NCBI GenBank assembly: GCA_032821775.1
Contig: JAVLRN010000004.1
Location: 3,720,001-3,784,000 of the forward strand
Length of the DNA: 64,000 nucleotides
Reading direction: 5' to 3'
Source of the DNA: Sanguinoderma infundibulare
Lineage: Eukaryota; Basidiomycota; Agaricomycetes; Polyporales; Polyporaceae
Shown: piece by piece, positions 11,261 through 23,101 of the stretch
Numbering within the stretch: position 1 is the first letter of the stretch
Layout of the letters: every line of letters begins with the position of its first letter
Program-made: the position numbers and the translations under genes
Notes under the pieces: model-generated
Told to the model about the DNA's origin: nothing
Databases searched by the model: none
What the model saw: only the letters and a program-made list of their open reading frames with translations

Positions 11261-12249
11261 ATGAACGTCCAGTCCGGCTTCCTCTACTCCCGAGTAGCAT
11301 GCGATTGGTGCATGAAGCTTCGGACACCCGCCGTTGAACTGAAACAATGTGGTGGGTGCGCCATCTCGTATTACTGCAGCAAGAAATGCCAAAGCGCCGC
11401 TTGGCCTAACCACAAGTGAGTACGCGCACGAAGAGTGCTGTCAGAACACTCCCGTTCCAGCACTGACCACAACCACTCTACAGACGACTGTGCAAGTCGC
11501 GATCGGGCGCCGAAGTCCCGCCGGTGTACAACCATCTCGGCTGTTCGACGCTCGCCGCTCTCGGCCTTGCCGGCAAGGACTGGACCGTGGCCAACAACCC
11601 CACCCTCATCATGATGGTGAACGCGCTCGTCGAGCTCCGTGGCGGCGTCGATGCCGTGGTGAATACACCTCGAGCAGTCGTGTGTAACATCGGTCCTCCG
11701 TGGTGCGAACATGGCAAGCCCCTTTCCGCATTCGCTCTTGAGTCCATGGATATTGGTGTCTATCAAGGCGACGTCAATAGCCCGGACTGGGCCACCTCGG
11801 CTGGACTCCGCGACGCCGCAACGCGGACGGTCCAGAGGGCGTGTCCCAACTCGAATTTCGCTGGCTTTATACCCATTACATATTGTCACCGTGGCACGCA
11901 GCTCTACAACCAGGCGGCCATACCCGTCTACCGCCCCCAGGTCCGCGAACGCGACGGCACCGACAAGCGCACAAAGGCCGCGCTGAGGGCGTTGGGGAGG
12001 CTTTGTTCCTACACCATGTGCTCAGGTGTTGCGCTGCGCCTCCCGAAGGACGCGAGACAGGTCGTGCCGGACATGGGGAGCCTCGTGAAGAAGAAGGGTT
12101 GGAACTGGGTGGCTCTCAGTGCGACGAAGGAGGCTGAGGCTTGGGCGACGCTCGCTGAGATATTGCGCTCGGACAAGTCAGACCTCTCTCCCCTCGACGT
12201 TTTCACCATATATTCTCGATTGTGGCCGTACGATTCTTGCCGCGTGTAA
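11261..12249 (+). CDS. MYND-type zinc-finger protein, family copy 2
   Basis: Exons 11261-11415 and 11484-12249 give about 306 residues. The intron sits at the same codon as in copy 1, after HK of the finger. The MYND finger is complete: CDWC, CGGC, YCSKKC and HKRLC. The rest follows the family: PPVYNHLGCSTLAAL, ALVELRGGVDAVV, a variable middle, then LSPLDVFTIYSRLWP at the end. No catalytic domain is recognised. It stands head to head with F-box copy A and directly upstream of copy 3 in the same orientation, consistent with tandem duplication. The reading frame is intact, so it is probably functional. Confidence 0.85.
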
Positions 12250-12501
12250 GAATTGGTCTAGCTGGAACTGTAGACAGTGTATGTAGCGAACGACGCATCG
12301 GGCCTCCGACGTCAGAAATGTATGTATCGTACGCTCTAACCACCAGATGATGGAGACGATGCACTTGATCGCCTGGATCGCCATTTATGACAAAGGGGCG
12401 TTGCTTGACATCCATTTTCAAAGTGTAAAGCTTAAAGCTCCCAGTCAATGTAAATGACATGGCGCGGCCGACGTCAAGGTACGCTAATTGTGTGCGTCAC
12501 T

Positions 12502-12530
12502 CGCGCTTTGTTCTTCGAGTATAACTACTT
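12502..12530 (+). promoter_or_regulatory. Family promoter motif upstream of MYND gene 3
   Basis: CGCGCTTTG and, 12 bases on, AACTACTTAAGC stand about 112-140 bases before the ATG at 12642. They match the motif pair of MYND copies 1, 2 and 5. Confidence 0.45.
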
Positions 12531-12641
12531 AAGCACCCCTCCCTAGTCCGTGTTGCTGTACTACTGGGTTCTGACAACTTTCTGTCCCCATCGAAACGTG
12601 CCTCACGCCTCCCAACCGTCCCCTGCCGGTCGACACCTACG

Positions 12642-13765
12642 ATGGATGCCGAAGCGATGACACTCAGCATGCTGCACTCCCAAGCGGCATGCGACTCATG
12701 CAAGAAGCCTCGCATGCACGCCGGCACACTCGGACAGTGCGCCACCTGTGCCGTCACATGGTACTGCAGCAACGAGTGCCACGCCGCCGCCTGGCCGTCC
12801 CACAAGTGAGTCTGCCTGTCTGAACAGAAACGCTCCGTCCGGTTCCGGCGTCGAACGTTGAACCCACAATGATAACTAACCACTTCCCCAGACAAGTGTG
12901 CGCTTCGCGATCCCGAGACGGACTCCCGCCCGTCTACAAGGACCTCGGGTACAGAACGGCGGCCGCCGTCGCCGATACTGGCACGAACTGGACCCAGACG
13001 CACAAATTCGCGCTCAAGATGGTCGTCGGCGCGCTGACCGAGCTCCACGGCGGCATAGACGCACTAACGTCAAGCGCACCCCGCGCCATCATCTTCGACG
13101 TGGGCCCCCCGCTCTCGCTCGTCCGCGACCGGATCCCTTCCGCATCCTTCGTCCTCAACGGCGTGTCGCTCGACGACGAACAAAATCCCGATGATAGTCC
13201 CCAGTCCCAAGCCGAGTGGACCGCGACGGTCGTCGCGCACCGCGAAGCCGCCGCACGCAACTTTCGGCGGAAAAATCCCCATCTGGACTTCGCCAGCATC
13301 GTCCCCGTTATATTCCATTTCCGCGGGACTCCGCTCTACCTCGAACGCGCCTTCCCCCTCTTCCGTCCCCAGATCCGCCAAGGCGTAGCCGCCGCCGACG
13401 AGCGCAGCAAGCGCGCGCTCAGGGCCCTAGTGAAGCTCTGCGTCCTCGCCATGACCCTAGGAATCGTACTGCGCGCGCCGAAGGACAAGAGTCAAGTCAC
13501 ACCGGATATCGGGGTGCTGGTGCGGGACTCTGAGAAGAAGTGTTGGAACTGGAGGGCTGCACCTCAGGCCGAGACATGGGCTAGGCTCGCCAGGGTATTG
13601 CGCTTGCGCGAGTCGGGCCTCTCGCCGCTAGATGTTTTCGCTGTCTATCGCCAACTGTGGCCGTCCCATTCCGAGCGCGTTTCGGATTCGGTCAAGGTGG
13701 AGAGTGTGGGGAGTGTGGTTGGCGGAGGCCGCGTTCTGGACAGATGCAAATTGATGGTTCTGTAG
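12642..13765 (+). CDS. MYND-type zinc-finger protein, family copy 3
   Basis: Exons 12642-12805 and 12892-13765 give about 345 residues, the longest copy of the family. The finger has CDSC, CATC, YCSNEC and HKQVC, so all eight ligands are present. The intron position is conserved. The family domain follows (LPPVYKDLGYRTAAAV, ALTELHGGIDAL, FRGTPLYLERAFPLFRP, LSPLDVFAVYRQLWP). A tail of about 30 residues after LWPS is not shared with the other copies. It lies 393 bases after copy 2 and in the same orientation. Function unknown; likely protein-protein interaction through the finger. Confidence 0.85.
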
Positions 13766-14104
13766 TCACTATCAATTGCATACCATGACGATTCATACGA
13801 CAAGCCTCACCGAAATGCAGCGCAGCGGACATCCAGTTCGATACGCAGAGATCAGGGTATGTGCTCACCGACCATACAGCCTTCCGAGCCCCTGCATCAC
13901 TTCGACGGTCCGGCGATGTTTTTGCACTGGTTTTCACGGCTCCCCATCTTTGAGGAAGAAGGAACACAAACAATAACAAACTTGGCGTCCTGTCGACTAA
14001 ATATTCAATTCGAGTGCAGACCCTTCTTTCTAACGCGCCATAGCGACATGCAGACTCAGAGTACACAATAAACAACGACAACAACAAACCCACGCACTGG
14101 CACC
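13766..14104. other. Convergent intergenic region, MYND gene 3 / EMC1
   Basis: These 339 bases lie between two convergent genes and should hold both 3' untranslated regions. No coding segment or repeat was recognised. Confidence 0.5.
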
Positions 14105-17100
14105 TCAGTCGTACCACCGCTCCCGCAGCCTCCTCCTCGCGACGATCGGCTTCGCGACGACGATGGCGAGCGCGAGGCCCGCGACGGTAATCACGAGCTG
14201 CGCCTTGTTGAAGCTCTCGCTGAGCACGTCGAACGTGTTCGACGGCGCGACCCGCGTGAAGAACATGTCCAGCCCGTACGCGAACACGAGCGACGTCGAC
14301 TCGAGCAGCGCCGGGGACGTGATGATCTCTCGCGTTTTGGCCACCTGCGGCAGACAGGGTGGGGTGTTCAACGGGATGCGTGGTTGAGGACTCGGGTGAG
14401 GGAGGGACGTGACGTACCTGGTAGTGGTGCGAGAGGACGCGCTTGGGGTCGTCGGGGAGGACGGGGTCGTACTGAATGAGCCACTCCTCGGCTTCCTGAG
14501 CGGTCGGCTTGTTCTTCGGGCGCCTTGGGTCGAGGAATCGACGAGGGAATGATTGGATCTGATTATTCTCGTTGGCGACTGGACAAATGCATGAGGGAGG
14601 TGAACGTAGCAACGCAAAGTCAACGGGAACTCACCGATGATGTCCTTGATAGTGATGCCATTGGTCGTCGAGGTCGGCGCGAGGGTGCGGATACCCCGAG
14701 GGAAGACGAAGGACTGCTCGTAGATGCTGAAGTTCGTCGTCTCGTTCGACATCGAGGACATATCCGAACTGTGCATACAGTCAGCCTCCGTCCACGGAAG
14801 TAGCAGATCATCCACACCTCTTGCGTTTGTCATCAACGCCGTCACCCTCATAGAACTCGACCGAGACGACGCGATATCCCTTCGCCTGGTTCACCCCCAC
14901 GTCCGCATCATAGTAATGATACACCAGCCAGTTCTCCACAAGCGCGGCCTTGACGTCGCACTTTCCACCGACCGCAGGTAGGACCGCATGGTACACGACC
15001 GTGCCCTTCGCGCCATCGACCAAATACACCCCACACGTCGCCTTCTCGCTCAGCGGCGCGCTCGACGGCGGGCCCGTCACGAAGCCCACAAGGTTCGAGT
15101 TCAGGTACTTGTACAGCGTCGTGCGGTTGCCCAGCACCTTGCCGAGCGACGCGACGGCGTCCGCGGGGCGCGTGAAGACGGTCAGGATGTCCTCAGATGC
15201 GGGGAACGGCAGCGACCACGTAGGGTATGCAACATGCTGCCCAGTGAACTCGACCTGCGCGGGCACCTGATGTCCTGTGATGCGACGCTGGCCTGGGGGA
15301 CCAGATCGCAGAGGGATGCGGAGCGCGGGCGCGATGGCCTCGAAAGCGAGCTTCGTCTGTTCCGTGTTAGGATACAGGTGAACCTGCAGGAACTCGTCAA
15401 GCAGGACGACCGTGCGCCCGGCGTCGGTCTTAACCAGGAAGGCCTCGACCAGCGGACCGGAGACGGCGTCTTCTCCCTCCAGAAGCTCGTTGCGGGCCGA
15501 CTGTCGTCGGGCGTCCTCTCCGGTTAAGGCATCGACGTGGAAGAGGACGGTATCGACGAGACCCTGCATGATTCCGATCTACGTAAGACCCCTGCACTCA
15601 AAATGCAAAAGGTTGCTGCTTACGTTGTCCGCCTTCCGCTGGGTCACCAGCACCACTTGCGGCGACTCCCCGTCGCTCACCGTCCTCGTGACGAGCATCT
15701 TCGCGGGGACGATCTGGCCGCCGACCTGTGCCGCCCAGCCGAGACCGAAGACGCGACTCCACAGAACCTCCCCGTTCGCCGAGTCGATGCCATACAGCTT
15801 GCCGTATGGGGTCGCCGCGACGATGACCTTCCTGAAGCCGAACGCGTCCCGCGCAAGGGGCTCGGATGCATTCCCGGAGGGCGCGACAGACGCGCTGACA
15901 GACGCGTATGACCCGGTCACGAAGCGGCGCACAAAGTTCACGGCATACTGCGGGAAGTCCTGCCAAAACTCAAACTTAGCCACCGAACCTGACAAGCATG
16001 TCACCCCATCTCACTACGGACGTACCTGGGCGTCCAGAAGCTGGCGTGCGACCCGTGCCGCAAACGTTTCCTGCTCACTCTCGCCTTGGGACGCGATCTT
16101 CCTTTCCGGAAGCTCGACGAGTTCGGCAGCGCGGATGTCGGCTAATCCTTCTTCCCGTGTCCATTGCAGTTGGTCCTGTTGCCACATCTGGACCGCACCA
16201 GTGGTTGTGGTCACGACCAGCCTCGTGAGAACCCTGTAGTGCTCTGGGTTGGCAGACTCGATAGCGACCTGTCGGACGGTCAGCACGAACGTACGGGTGG
16301 AAATACGGCTGGACAAACGTACGTGTCTGATGATGCCGTGGTCCCCTGTCTTGAACGGGAACGTGTAACCCGTAACGAGCCCCTTCCCGTCCGCGAGATG
16401 CGGCGCGAGGACGTGGGCAGACATTGTCTGGACAGTGACAGTCAATACCACCGGCTCTGCAAAGCGGCAGAGAACTCGCCTTCAAGGTATGTGTCCAGAA
16501 CACGCGCGCAACATAGGGGTTCCCATCGACATCCAGACCACCGGCGTAGATGGAGCCAGTGCGGGTGGGAGAGGTGGACTAGAAGAAATGGAAACGCGGT
16601 CAACTCGAGGCAACCGACCCTCGGCGGCGAAGCAGCCACGCACCGAATCCGCGTACTCCCAAATTACCTTCAGACCCTTGGGCGTAAGTTTAATGACCCG
16701 GCCAGAGCCGTCCTCGGTGATGGCAACGAATTGGCCGTATTCAGAAAGCCCGATATCTTCGATTTTCTGATAGACAGCACCCTTGATCACGCCAGGCTTC
16801 GCCTTCAACTCCGGGGTGAGCTCCAGAGACTTGATCTTGCCTTGTTCGAACCATACAACTCGATGGGAAGCTTCGGACCCTCTGACATCACTGAGGAAGA
16901 AGGCCTCGGATAGGTCGTTCGTCAGACTGGAAGGAACATCACCTGTGTGGATCACTTCGCCGCGGTCAAGCGTGAGGGACGTAATGTGCAACGTGTAGGA
17001 CGCGAACGATTTCGAGAGGCCGAGAAGATATACCGTGGAATGCGTTACTAAGACCTTGGCGTATACAACAAGAGAACTGCGGTTAAGAGCATCAGCGCTA

Positions 17101-18535
17101 TCACCGTCTGTGCTAAACAGGAGGCACTTACGTATGGTCCGGGGCTGTCCAGACCCATTTCACGTCACCAGTGTTGCGATCGACACGGTGAAGTGAGTGG
17201 CCGTTGGTGAGGACGTAGAAGTCATTCTGGTTGTCTTCGGCTCCAAAGGCGACGGCGGCGCCCAAAGAAGCGGGCTCTTGCAAACGGCCAGCTTCGGGAT
17301 CGTGCAGCCTCCTCTCGAGGAGCAACTGCCCTGACTCGGAGTCGAAGACACGTAAATGAGCCCCTCCTGGACCAGAAAGGGCGACGACAACTGCGGACAG
17401 AAGTCAGCACTGGTTTCCTGAGCGCGATGAGGTACAAACAGGCAATGGTTAATTCTGATTAATTATGATTCATTCGTTGGGCATCTTGGACGCTCAACAG
17501 GTAAGGCCATGTTACAGCCTCATCATCAAACGCAAACTCGGGCATGTAGCCCAAATAGGGAGAGGAGTATACAACCACACAGACACGCTCCCCGCACCAG
17601 ATGGACTGGATTGTCGGCGGTGAAACCCTCGATAGATGCGACTGGTAAGCCTAACGAGGAAGCAGTATGGTGCGTAGCAAGAACGCACACAACACGACGC
17701 AACGCGCCTCAGCTACAGGAGGTCTGATTGACCGTTCGCTCCAACATTCTGAATTATCCAGGACGTCGGTGAATGAGTACATGTAGCCAGACTTTGCCTG
17801 CCAGCCGCTCTGCTTTATTAGCAAGGAAGCAATCACGTCGGTTGAGGCCATCAGCCCGTCGTGCCTACTAAAGAGGTCGACATCCTGAACCACGAAGCCC
17901 TAGGCTTACATGACATATATTAGACTTGAGGCAAGGCACGATGTCCAAACGGATAGTATTATCCAGAGGAATTGGTGCAAGCACGGGTATGTCGGTGGGG
18001 GGACCGAATTGCCGTCTACAAGAACCATGGTCCAGAAGGCCTCTTCTAGCCCAGGTACGCGATTGAAGGCATACGGAGAGACTTCGCGCCGCAACGCCAC
18101 CACGACCGCCAATGACATCGATGGAATCCGACAACTACGACCGAAGGTTCGAATGAAAGCTCAGATGCATAACACTCACCATCTTTGTCTTTCCTGAATC
18201 CAACGACATGGTCGTCGTCATCGAAGAGATGTCGCCATGCTGTACTTGACAACGTTTGTTCCTTAGTCCCGTGTACGAGCCCCAGAGCGCCGTCACTCAC
18301 CTATGGACCCATTGACGGAGTGCAACGCGGCAAGGACATTGCTCTGCGTCGCCGTCAGAACAACACTGCTCGTTTGCCCGTCCTCGGATCTCCTCCTGTG
18401 GAAGACGGGTGCGGTAGAGTCGGATTGAACAAGAGGTACGCCAGCGAGAGGCTTGTGCCAGTTTGTGACGCCGGCTTCATAGGAATGAAGAGCGCGCGCG
18501 CATGTTGCCAGGAGTAGCAGGAAGATAGGCCTCAT
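14105..18535 (-). CDS. EMC1: ER membrane protein complex subunit 1 (EMC1)
   Basis: This is a multi-exon gene on the minus strand starting at 18535 with a signal peptide (MRPIFLLLLATCARA) and ending in a C-terminal membrane helix (LVITVAGLALAIVVAKP) plus a basic tail (RRRLRERWYD). The family pattern is clear: ALSGPGGAHLRVFD, VLTNGHSLHRVD, KWVWTAPDHTSLVVYAK, then the DUF1620 domain with PYGKLYGIDSANG, ALRIPLRSGPPGQRR and SFVFPRGIRTLAPTST. Usable exon ends include 18535-18301, 18239-18180, 17390-17132 and 17076-16644. EMC1 is the large lumenal and membrane scaffold of the EMC, which inserts tail-anchored and multipass proteins into the ER. The intron 17391-18179 is unusually long (789 bases). 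The exon ending at 16480 is followed by a GC donor (GCGAGT) instead of GT. The gene is head to head with a kinase-like gene, and that pair is duplicated at 55-60 kb. Confidence 0.92.
17391..18179 (-). other. Long intron of EMC1 with ORF-like content
   Basis: Other EMC1 introns here are about 50-90 bases, but this one is 789 bases. It contains a minus-strand open stretch (VVVALRREVSPYAFNRVPG, near 18070-18118). A similar open stretch (ITLRREVPPYTFIRGTGS) lies at the equivalent place in the pseudogene copy at 57138-57200. The extra sequence was therefore present before the duplication. No domain was recognised. Confidence 0.45.
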
Positions 18536-18956
18536 CGAGGCTGCTGCAGCCTACCAAGAGTCAACGCAGTTTTAGTAGAGGAGGAGGAGGAGAAGGAGGA
18601 GGCGAAGACAGTAGCGGTGGCCTGGCCGGCAGCATCACCCTCGTGCGTCACCCCCAACGCGTCAACGCGTTCAATTGACGCCCGTGGGCCTGCGGATCAC
18701 GGGCCGTTATTGCCGCCCACTACATAATCAGACGCCCACAAAGTTGAAGTTGGAAGCGGACCCCCGGTTTCTTCTTACTGCTCCATCGATATCGTCACCA
18801 ACATTTTCAAGCAGAGGATAGTTCAGCAAATAAGTACTGTGGCACCGTCGCCACATCCAACAGGGATATACTTATCTGTAGGCTGCATCACGTCGTCCAC
18901 CGCACCCAATCTTGCGCAACCACAGCTGCTGTCCGCTGCCAGTTGGCTTTCTAGAT
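18536..18956. promoter_or_regulatory. Divergent promoter region, EMC1 / kinase-like gene 1
   Basis: This 421-base spacer separates the two head-to-head genes. Part of it, including the stretch around CCACTACATAATCAGACGC and the last 180 bases before the kinase-like gene, is recognisable in inverted orientation at 56330-56550. It also has a GAG/GGA-rich run at 18576-18604 close to EMC1, which is a CGTC/TCC-rich run in the copy (56620-56650). Confidence 0.5.
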
Positions 18957-20035
18957 ATGGCTGAGCTCAGCAAGAAACGCCGCGCCCTGGTGAGTGTATG
19001 ATCGTCTACGTTTACTTAATGACTACTGGCTAAGCCGATCCACTAGTCTTTGGACGCGATTACGTCGCTCTGCATCGAATCCGGGCTCGGGAAGGATCAA
19101 AGTGGCAATCCCATACAGGTCCTTCTTTCTCGAGCGGCGCCGCCGCCCTCCAGGACGGTCCTGCCCAGGGACTTCGAGAAGTTCCCCACCATGTTTCTCC
19201 CAGCCTTGCCGCCAATCCCGCCGCCGCCGCCACCCAGCGGTGGTCCGCCGTTGGTCCTCCGGGTTCACTTAGACGAAGAGCTTCCGAAACCCAACGAGGA
19301 CGAGTACTACGACAGCGATGAGGAGGACGAGGAAGATTACTACAATGCTCTAGCCGAGCGACGCTCTTGGGTCTTCGCGCTCAAGGTAGTCGACCCGGAG
19401 AGCTATCCTTTCTACGTCCCTCCCTTGGTCATCAAAATCGCCGGCGAACGAAGGGGAAAGGCGCTAGCCCAGGAAGCGGGGATGTACCAAGACATGCACT
19501 CTATCCAAGGCTTCGTCGTCGCTCGGTGCTTCGGGTACTTCCGTTCAACCGTCGATCTGCGGACGATGTCAATCGTGCCATGGGATCCAAAGTGCAAGTT
19601 CCCTATCGATCCCAACGACGACTTCCGGCCTCCCCACCCCTCGGCGAGCCTCAACGTCATGGTTTTGGAACGACTCGGGGACCATATTCCCATCGGGAGC
19701 GTTCCTAAGAAGGAGTTGCAGTGCGTTTCCACAAGCAATGTCGTCGAGTTTAGGCTAACATGACGATCGTTTCCAGGGACGAGCTGATGGCCATGTTTGG
19801 GCAACTCATCAACCTCAATATCGACCACCAAGATGTCATCTACTCGAACATTCTATGCGCACCTGTCTCACCCCCCGGTCTGAAAGGCAAACGGTCTTCC
19901 AAGTCAAAGCGTCCATTCAACTACCGCATCATCGACTTTGAGCTCTCGAGGAGAATCAACGAGACTCCTGGGGGTATGAAGGAGGCAGTGTGGCCCTGGG
20001 TCTGTGACATTGCCGACTATGCAAGCCAACATTGA
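18957..20035 (+). CDS. Small kinase-like protein, copy 1
   Basis: Three exons, 18957-18989, 19047-19720 and 19777-20035, give about 321 residues. A proline run (PPIPPPPPPSGGPP) and an acidic stretch (YYDSDEEDEEDYYN) precede the domain. The C-terminal third has an HxD-x4-N catalytic-loop-like motif (HQDVIYSNIL, residues 253-262) and IIDFELS at 287-293, where the magnesium-binding DFG would be. LVIKIAGERRG near residue 125 probably supplies the ATP-binding lysine. This is the pattern of the protein-kinase-like superfamily, degenerate versions of which are abundant in mushrooms. Activity is uncertain. It is divergent from EMC1 and converges on a phosphatase 3' fragment. Copies 2 and 3 are nearly identical. 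Confidence 0.75.
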
Positions 20036-20039
20036 ACCG

Positions 20040-20475
20040 AGGCGCGTTGGTCTTCTCATGCACGGCGTTGCACCTGTACTATGTGTCCATTTCCATAGAG
20101 CGCGACTACGTATGAATCTAGTAGCAATTTCGTGATCCACCAAGAGTCATTGCATCCCCCGAAGATGTTCTCTGGAACCTGTGCGTCAAGGCTGTTGATA
20201 AACGTATCCATCTGGATCCACTCGAACCCAGGAACCACCGTCCCCTCGTGACAGGCACGCACAAAGTGCTCCTCTCCGCTCGCTGGCCAGACTTGCCACA
20301 AGGTCGAGGGACACGCCTACCTCCATGACGACCTCGGACCCCCCGCGGGCCACGGCAGGAGCACGATCTTCCCAAACCCGACCGGGCACGCGAGGCGGAT
20401 CAACGTTTCGTCGTGTCAGACATAGAACCGCAGCTTGAACCGCTCGATCCCGGATGGCAGAATTTGAATGCCCTT
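20040..20475 (-). pseudogene. Histidine acid phosphatase 3' fragment, copy 1
   Basis: The minus strand carries the last two exons of the phosphatase whose complete gene is at 51535-53374. It matches GEEHFVRACHEGTVVPGF, then MDTFINSLDAQVPENIF. The catalytic N-terminus (RHxxRTP) is missing and the frame is broken near 20400. It converges on kinase-like gene 1 and is joined upstream to F-box copy B. Confidence 0.7.
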
Positions 20476-20544
20476 CGAAACATTCAGAACAAGCCAACGC
20501 GATATTACTCACCGCATATTCACCACAGGTCGTGTTCCTCTTTT

Positions 20545-21370
20545 TACCACTTCGTAACTTTGAGCAATGCTCGCGAGTGGAGACCTGGCAAGGCATCTTG
20601 GATACCGACGACGACGTCTTCCCAAGGTTCACGTTCCACCGACCGAGAGCGAATGTGATGCGTAGATCGACCTCTTCCACAACGGGAAACCTGTCCGAAC
20701 AGATCGCCTTATCGACCTTTTCCAGCCCTAACATGCATCGATGGTGCGGGATGTTGGTCATCTGAGGCAGGCCGCTCAGGTAGATCGCGACCCTGCGCAA
20801 CGTCTTTGATGTTTGGGAGAGCATGCTGGCACCAGCGAGACTCAGCACCGGAATACCCTTCGGCTGCGGGTCCTCTAACGGCGAAGGGAAGTAGATGTGG
20901 ATGGTCAGGGACTCGAGCTTCGGGCATGAGGCGAGATTAAGATCGTGCAACTGGCCTGTAAGGTGGAAGGTAAGTCATGATCATCACGCGCCGGACTGTG
21001 ACATATTTGAAACGGAAAACAAACGCACCATCGAGAGGGTCATTCCAATCACCTTAATTGTGCATGCAAGAAGGACGATGTAGCACCGCATCCATCGATC
21101 TCTAGGCTCATGAGCTGCGCGCCCGAGCGCACGAGGAGGTATCCAATAGCAGCGGCGATGGCCGGCGACGTGTACTACTGGGCAGAGAGGTCCTGCAGAC
21201 TGCCTGGCTCTATGACCTTCTCCAGCCCGTTCAGGAGCATAAGCGTGGACCTCGGATCCGACCATTTCGTCAGGCCACGAAGCGCAAGCATCTTCGTTTG
21301 TTCCCGGACAGGACAAGGATGTTTGAGTACACATACTCCCGGTAGACCGAAACGATTACTTTACGATAGG
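20545..21370 (-). pseudogene. F-box/LRR-like family copy B, 5'-truncated
   Basis: Minus-strand homology to the other family members includes LRGLTKWSDPRSTLML (near 21280), GLEKVIEPGSLQ, an in-frame stop soon after it, a probable intron ending at 20960, and LRR-like repeats (NLASCPKLESLTIHIYF, then LSLAGASMLSQTSKTLRRVAI). The F-box exon is missing; upstream lies the glutathione transferase gene. The 3' side runs directly into the phosphatase fragment. It is a decayed copy. Confidence 0.6.
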
Positions 21371-21617
21371 ACGATTGCATGTATTTGTTCCTTCTTCGAG
21401 CGGACCGAGCGAGAGACTCACGATCTTCGATTGGGCGGTGCATGCCAACTGGCAGCGCTAGTGGCTCCAACACAAAGTACGAGGTCGTCTGACCGCTGCG
21501 CTGCCGTCTCCACGGGTGCAATGACTGGATTCGTAATCAAGTTGTATTCGCATAAATGCACGGCACGATACCGGTCTATGCAAGCGCTGCCCTCACTTTC
21601 CCCGCTCAACCTCGAAG

Positions 21618-22453
21618 ATGACGATTGTGTTCTACGACATCCCGAGCAACGCCAAAAGCGTGGCGTGGTCCCCGAATACATGGAAGACCAGGTGCGAGGA
21701 TAGAAACCGGGGGCGCTGCGTGAGAGCGTGCTCACGTTATCACATAGGTTCTCGTTGAACATCAAAGGTCTCCCGTACAAGACCGTCTGGGTCGAGTTCC
21801 CAGACATCGAGCCGCTCTGCAAGAAGATCGGCGCGACGGCGGCAGGGAAACTACGAGACGGCGCACGGCTGTACAGCCTCCCCGTCATCCACGACCCAAA
21901 CACCGGCGCGACCGTCTCCGACTCCGCCGCGATCGCGCGCTACCTGGACGAGACGTACCCGGACACCCCTACGCTCATCCCCCCGCACTTGGACGCGTTG
22001 ACCGCCGCGTTTGAGGACGCGTTCTGGGCGGTGATCCCGGGGGACGACCTCCGTTTCATCATTAGCCCCGCGGTGTACGACGTGCTCCGCGAGGGGAGCC
22101 GGCCGTATTTCCGTCGGACTCGAGACAAGTTCCTCGGGCAGCCGGAAGAGTACGAGCGCGGGAGCGAGAAGAGGGCGCAGCACTGGGCGAAGTTCCAGGA
22201 GGGTGTGCATCAGGTCGCCAGATGGCTCGAGATGGATGGGAAGGCGAAGCTGCCCTTCGCGGGAGACGAAGCGGGGATCACATACGCCGACATCACTGTC
22301 GCCGGATTCTTCATGTGGTTCAAGACGTGCTGTGGGGAGGATAGCCAGGAGTGGTCTGATATCAGAGCATTGGACGGCGGGAGGTGGGAGAGGTTCATGA
22401 AGGCATTCGAGAAGTATGAGGTCGTGGATGTCGGAGAGGAACTTGAGCTGTAA
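21618..22453 (+). CDS. Glutathione S-transferase, etherase/FuA-like class
   Basis: Exons 21618-21691 and 21748-22453 give about 259 residues. The N-terminal thioredoxin-like domain starts MTIVFYDIPSNAKSVAWSPN and contains the family's SPNTWKTRFSLNIKGLPYKT segment by position 18-37. A YSLPVIHDP cis-proline region and SDSAAIARYLDETYP glutathione-binding helix follow. An all-helical C-terminal domain covers residues 100-259. The start of the protein resembles the fungal GSTFuA and etherase-related classes, which conjugate or bind glutathione and small aromatic ligands and are expanded in wood-decay fungi. The catalytic residue is probably Ser18 rather than tyrosine. It lies alone between F-box copy B and the 23.1 kb element. 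Confidence 0.88.
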
Positions 22454-23101
22454 AAGGAGCATGGTACGCACCGGACTCCAGTCATGCGGAGTGAATGGGA
22501 ATGGGCTCGTCAAGAATCTTGAGGGTGGTTTCCTCATGCATCGCTCCGCTTGACGAACTCACAAGCGTCATTACATGTCGAGGCGGTGTGTACAACCGAA
22601 GTAGTAGACCGTGGTACGCGTTATCGTTCGGAGCGGATGTCTGTATGCGTTTCGCAATCCTCCAGATCTGCTCGACGTTCGTCGGATCCTGTCTCCTCGG
22701 CGAGAACGTCGTCCTCTCCAAGCCTTGACGCCTCGATCCCGAAATTTGTGGGGACATCGAGCTAATGCATCGCGCATAACGCCCCCGAATGTGACGCGGA
22801 CCAGAAGATAGGGCTCTACTCCTTGACCCTTGGTGTGACACTTGACAGGCATGAGAAATGTGTGCGTGTATATTTTAGGATCATCGGGGTGCAGGACCGT
22901 GCACGTAGTGTGTGGAAGCGAGATGGCACATCAAGGGAGGTGGAAGACGGAAAGAAAGTGGAGCTCGCAAGCTCGTATCCGTCGGAGGGATGTATTTGAG
23001 AGGATTGAATCATGGATAGTCGACATTCAGAAGACGCCAATGCAATGTTTCCAACGATCACGCACCATATACCAGCCACAAGTCCCGTTCCTCCCTTCAC
23101 C
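22454..23101. other. Intergenic region without recognised gene
   Basis: No gene was recognised. Short open stretches on both strands lack domains. The minus strand near 23050 has a small similarity to sequence near 20500 (GNIALASSEC versus SNIALACSEC), perhaps an old duplicated scrap. The last seven bases (23095-23101) are the left target duplication of the next element. Confidence 0.4.
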
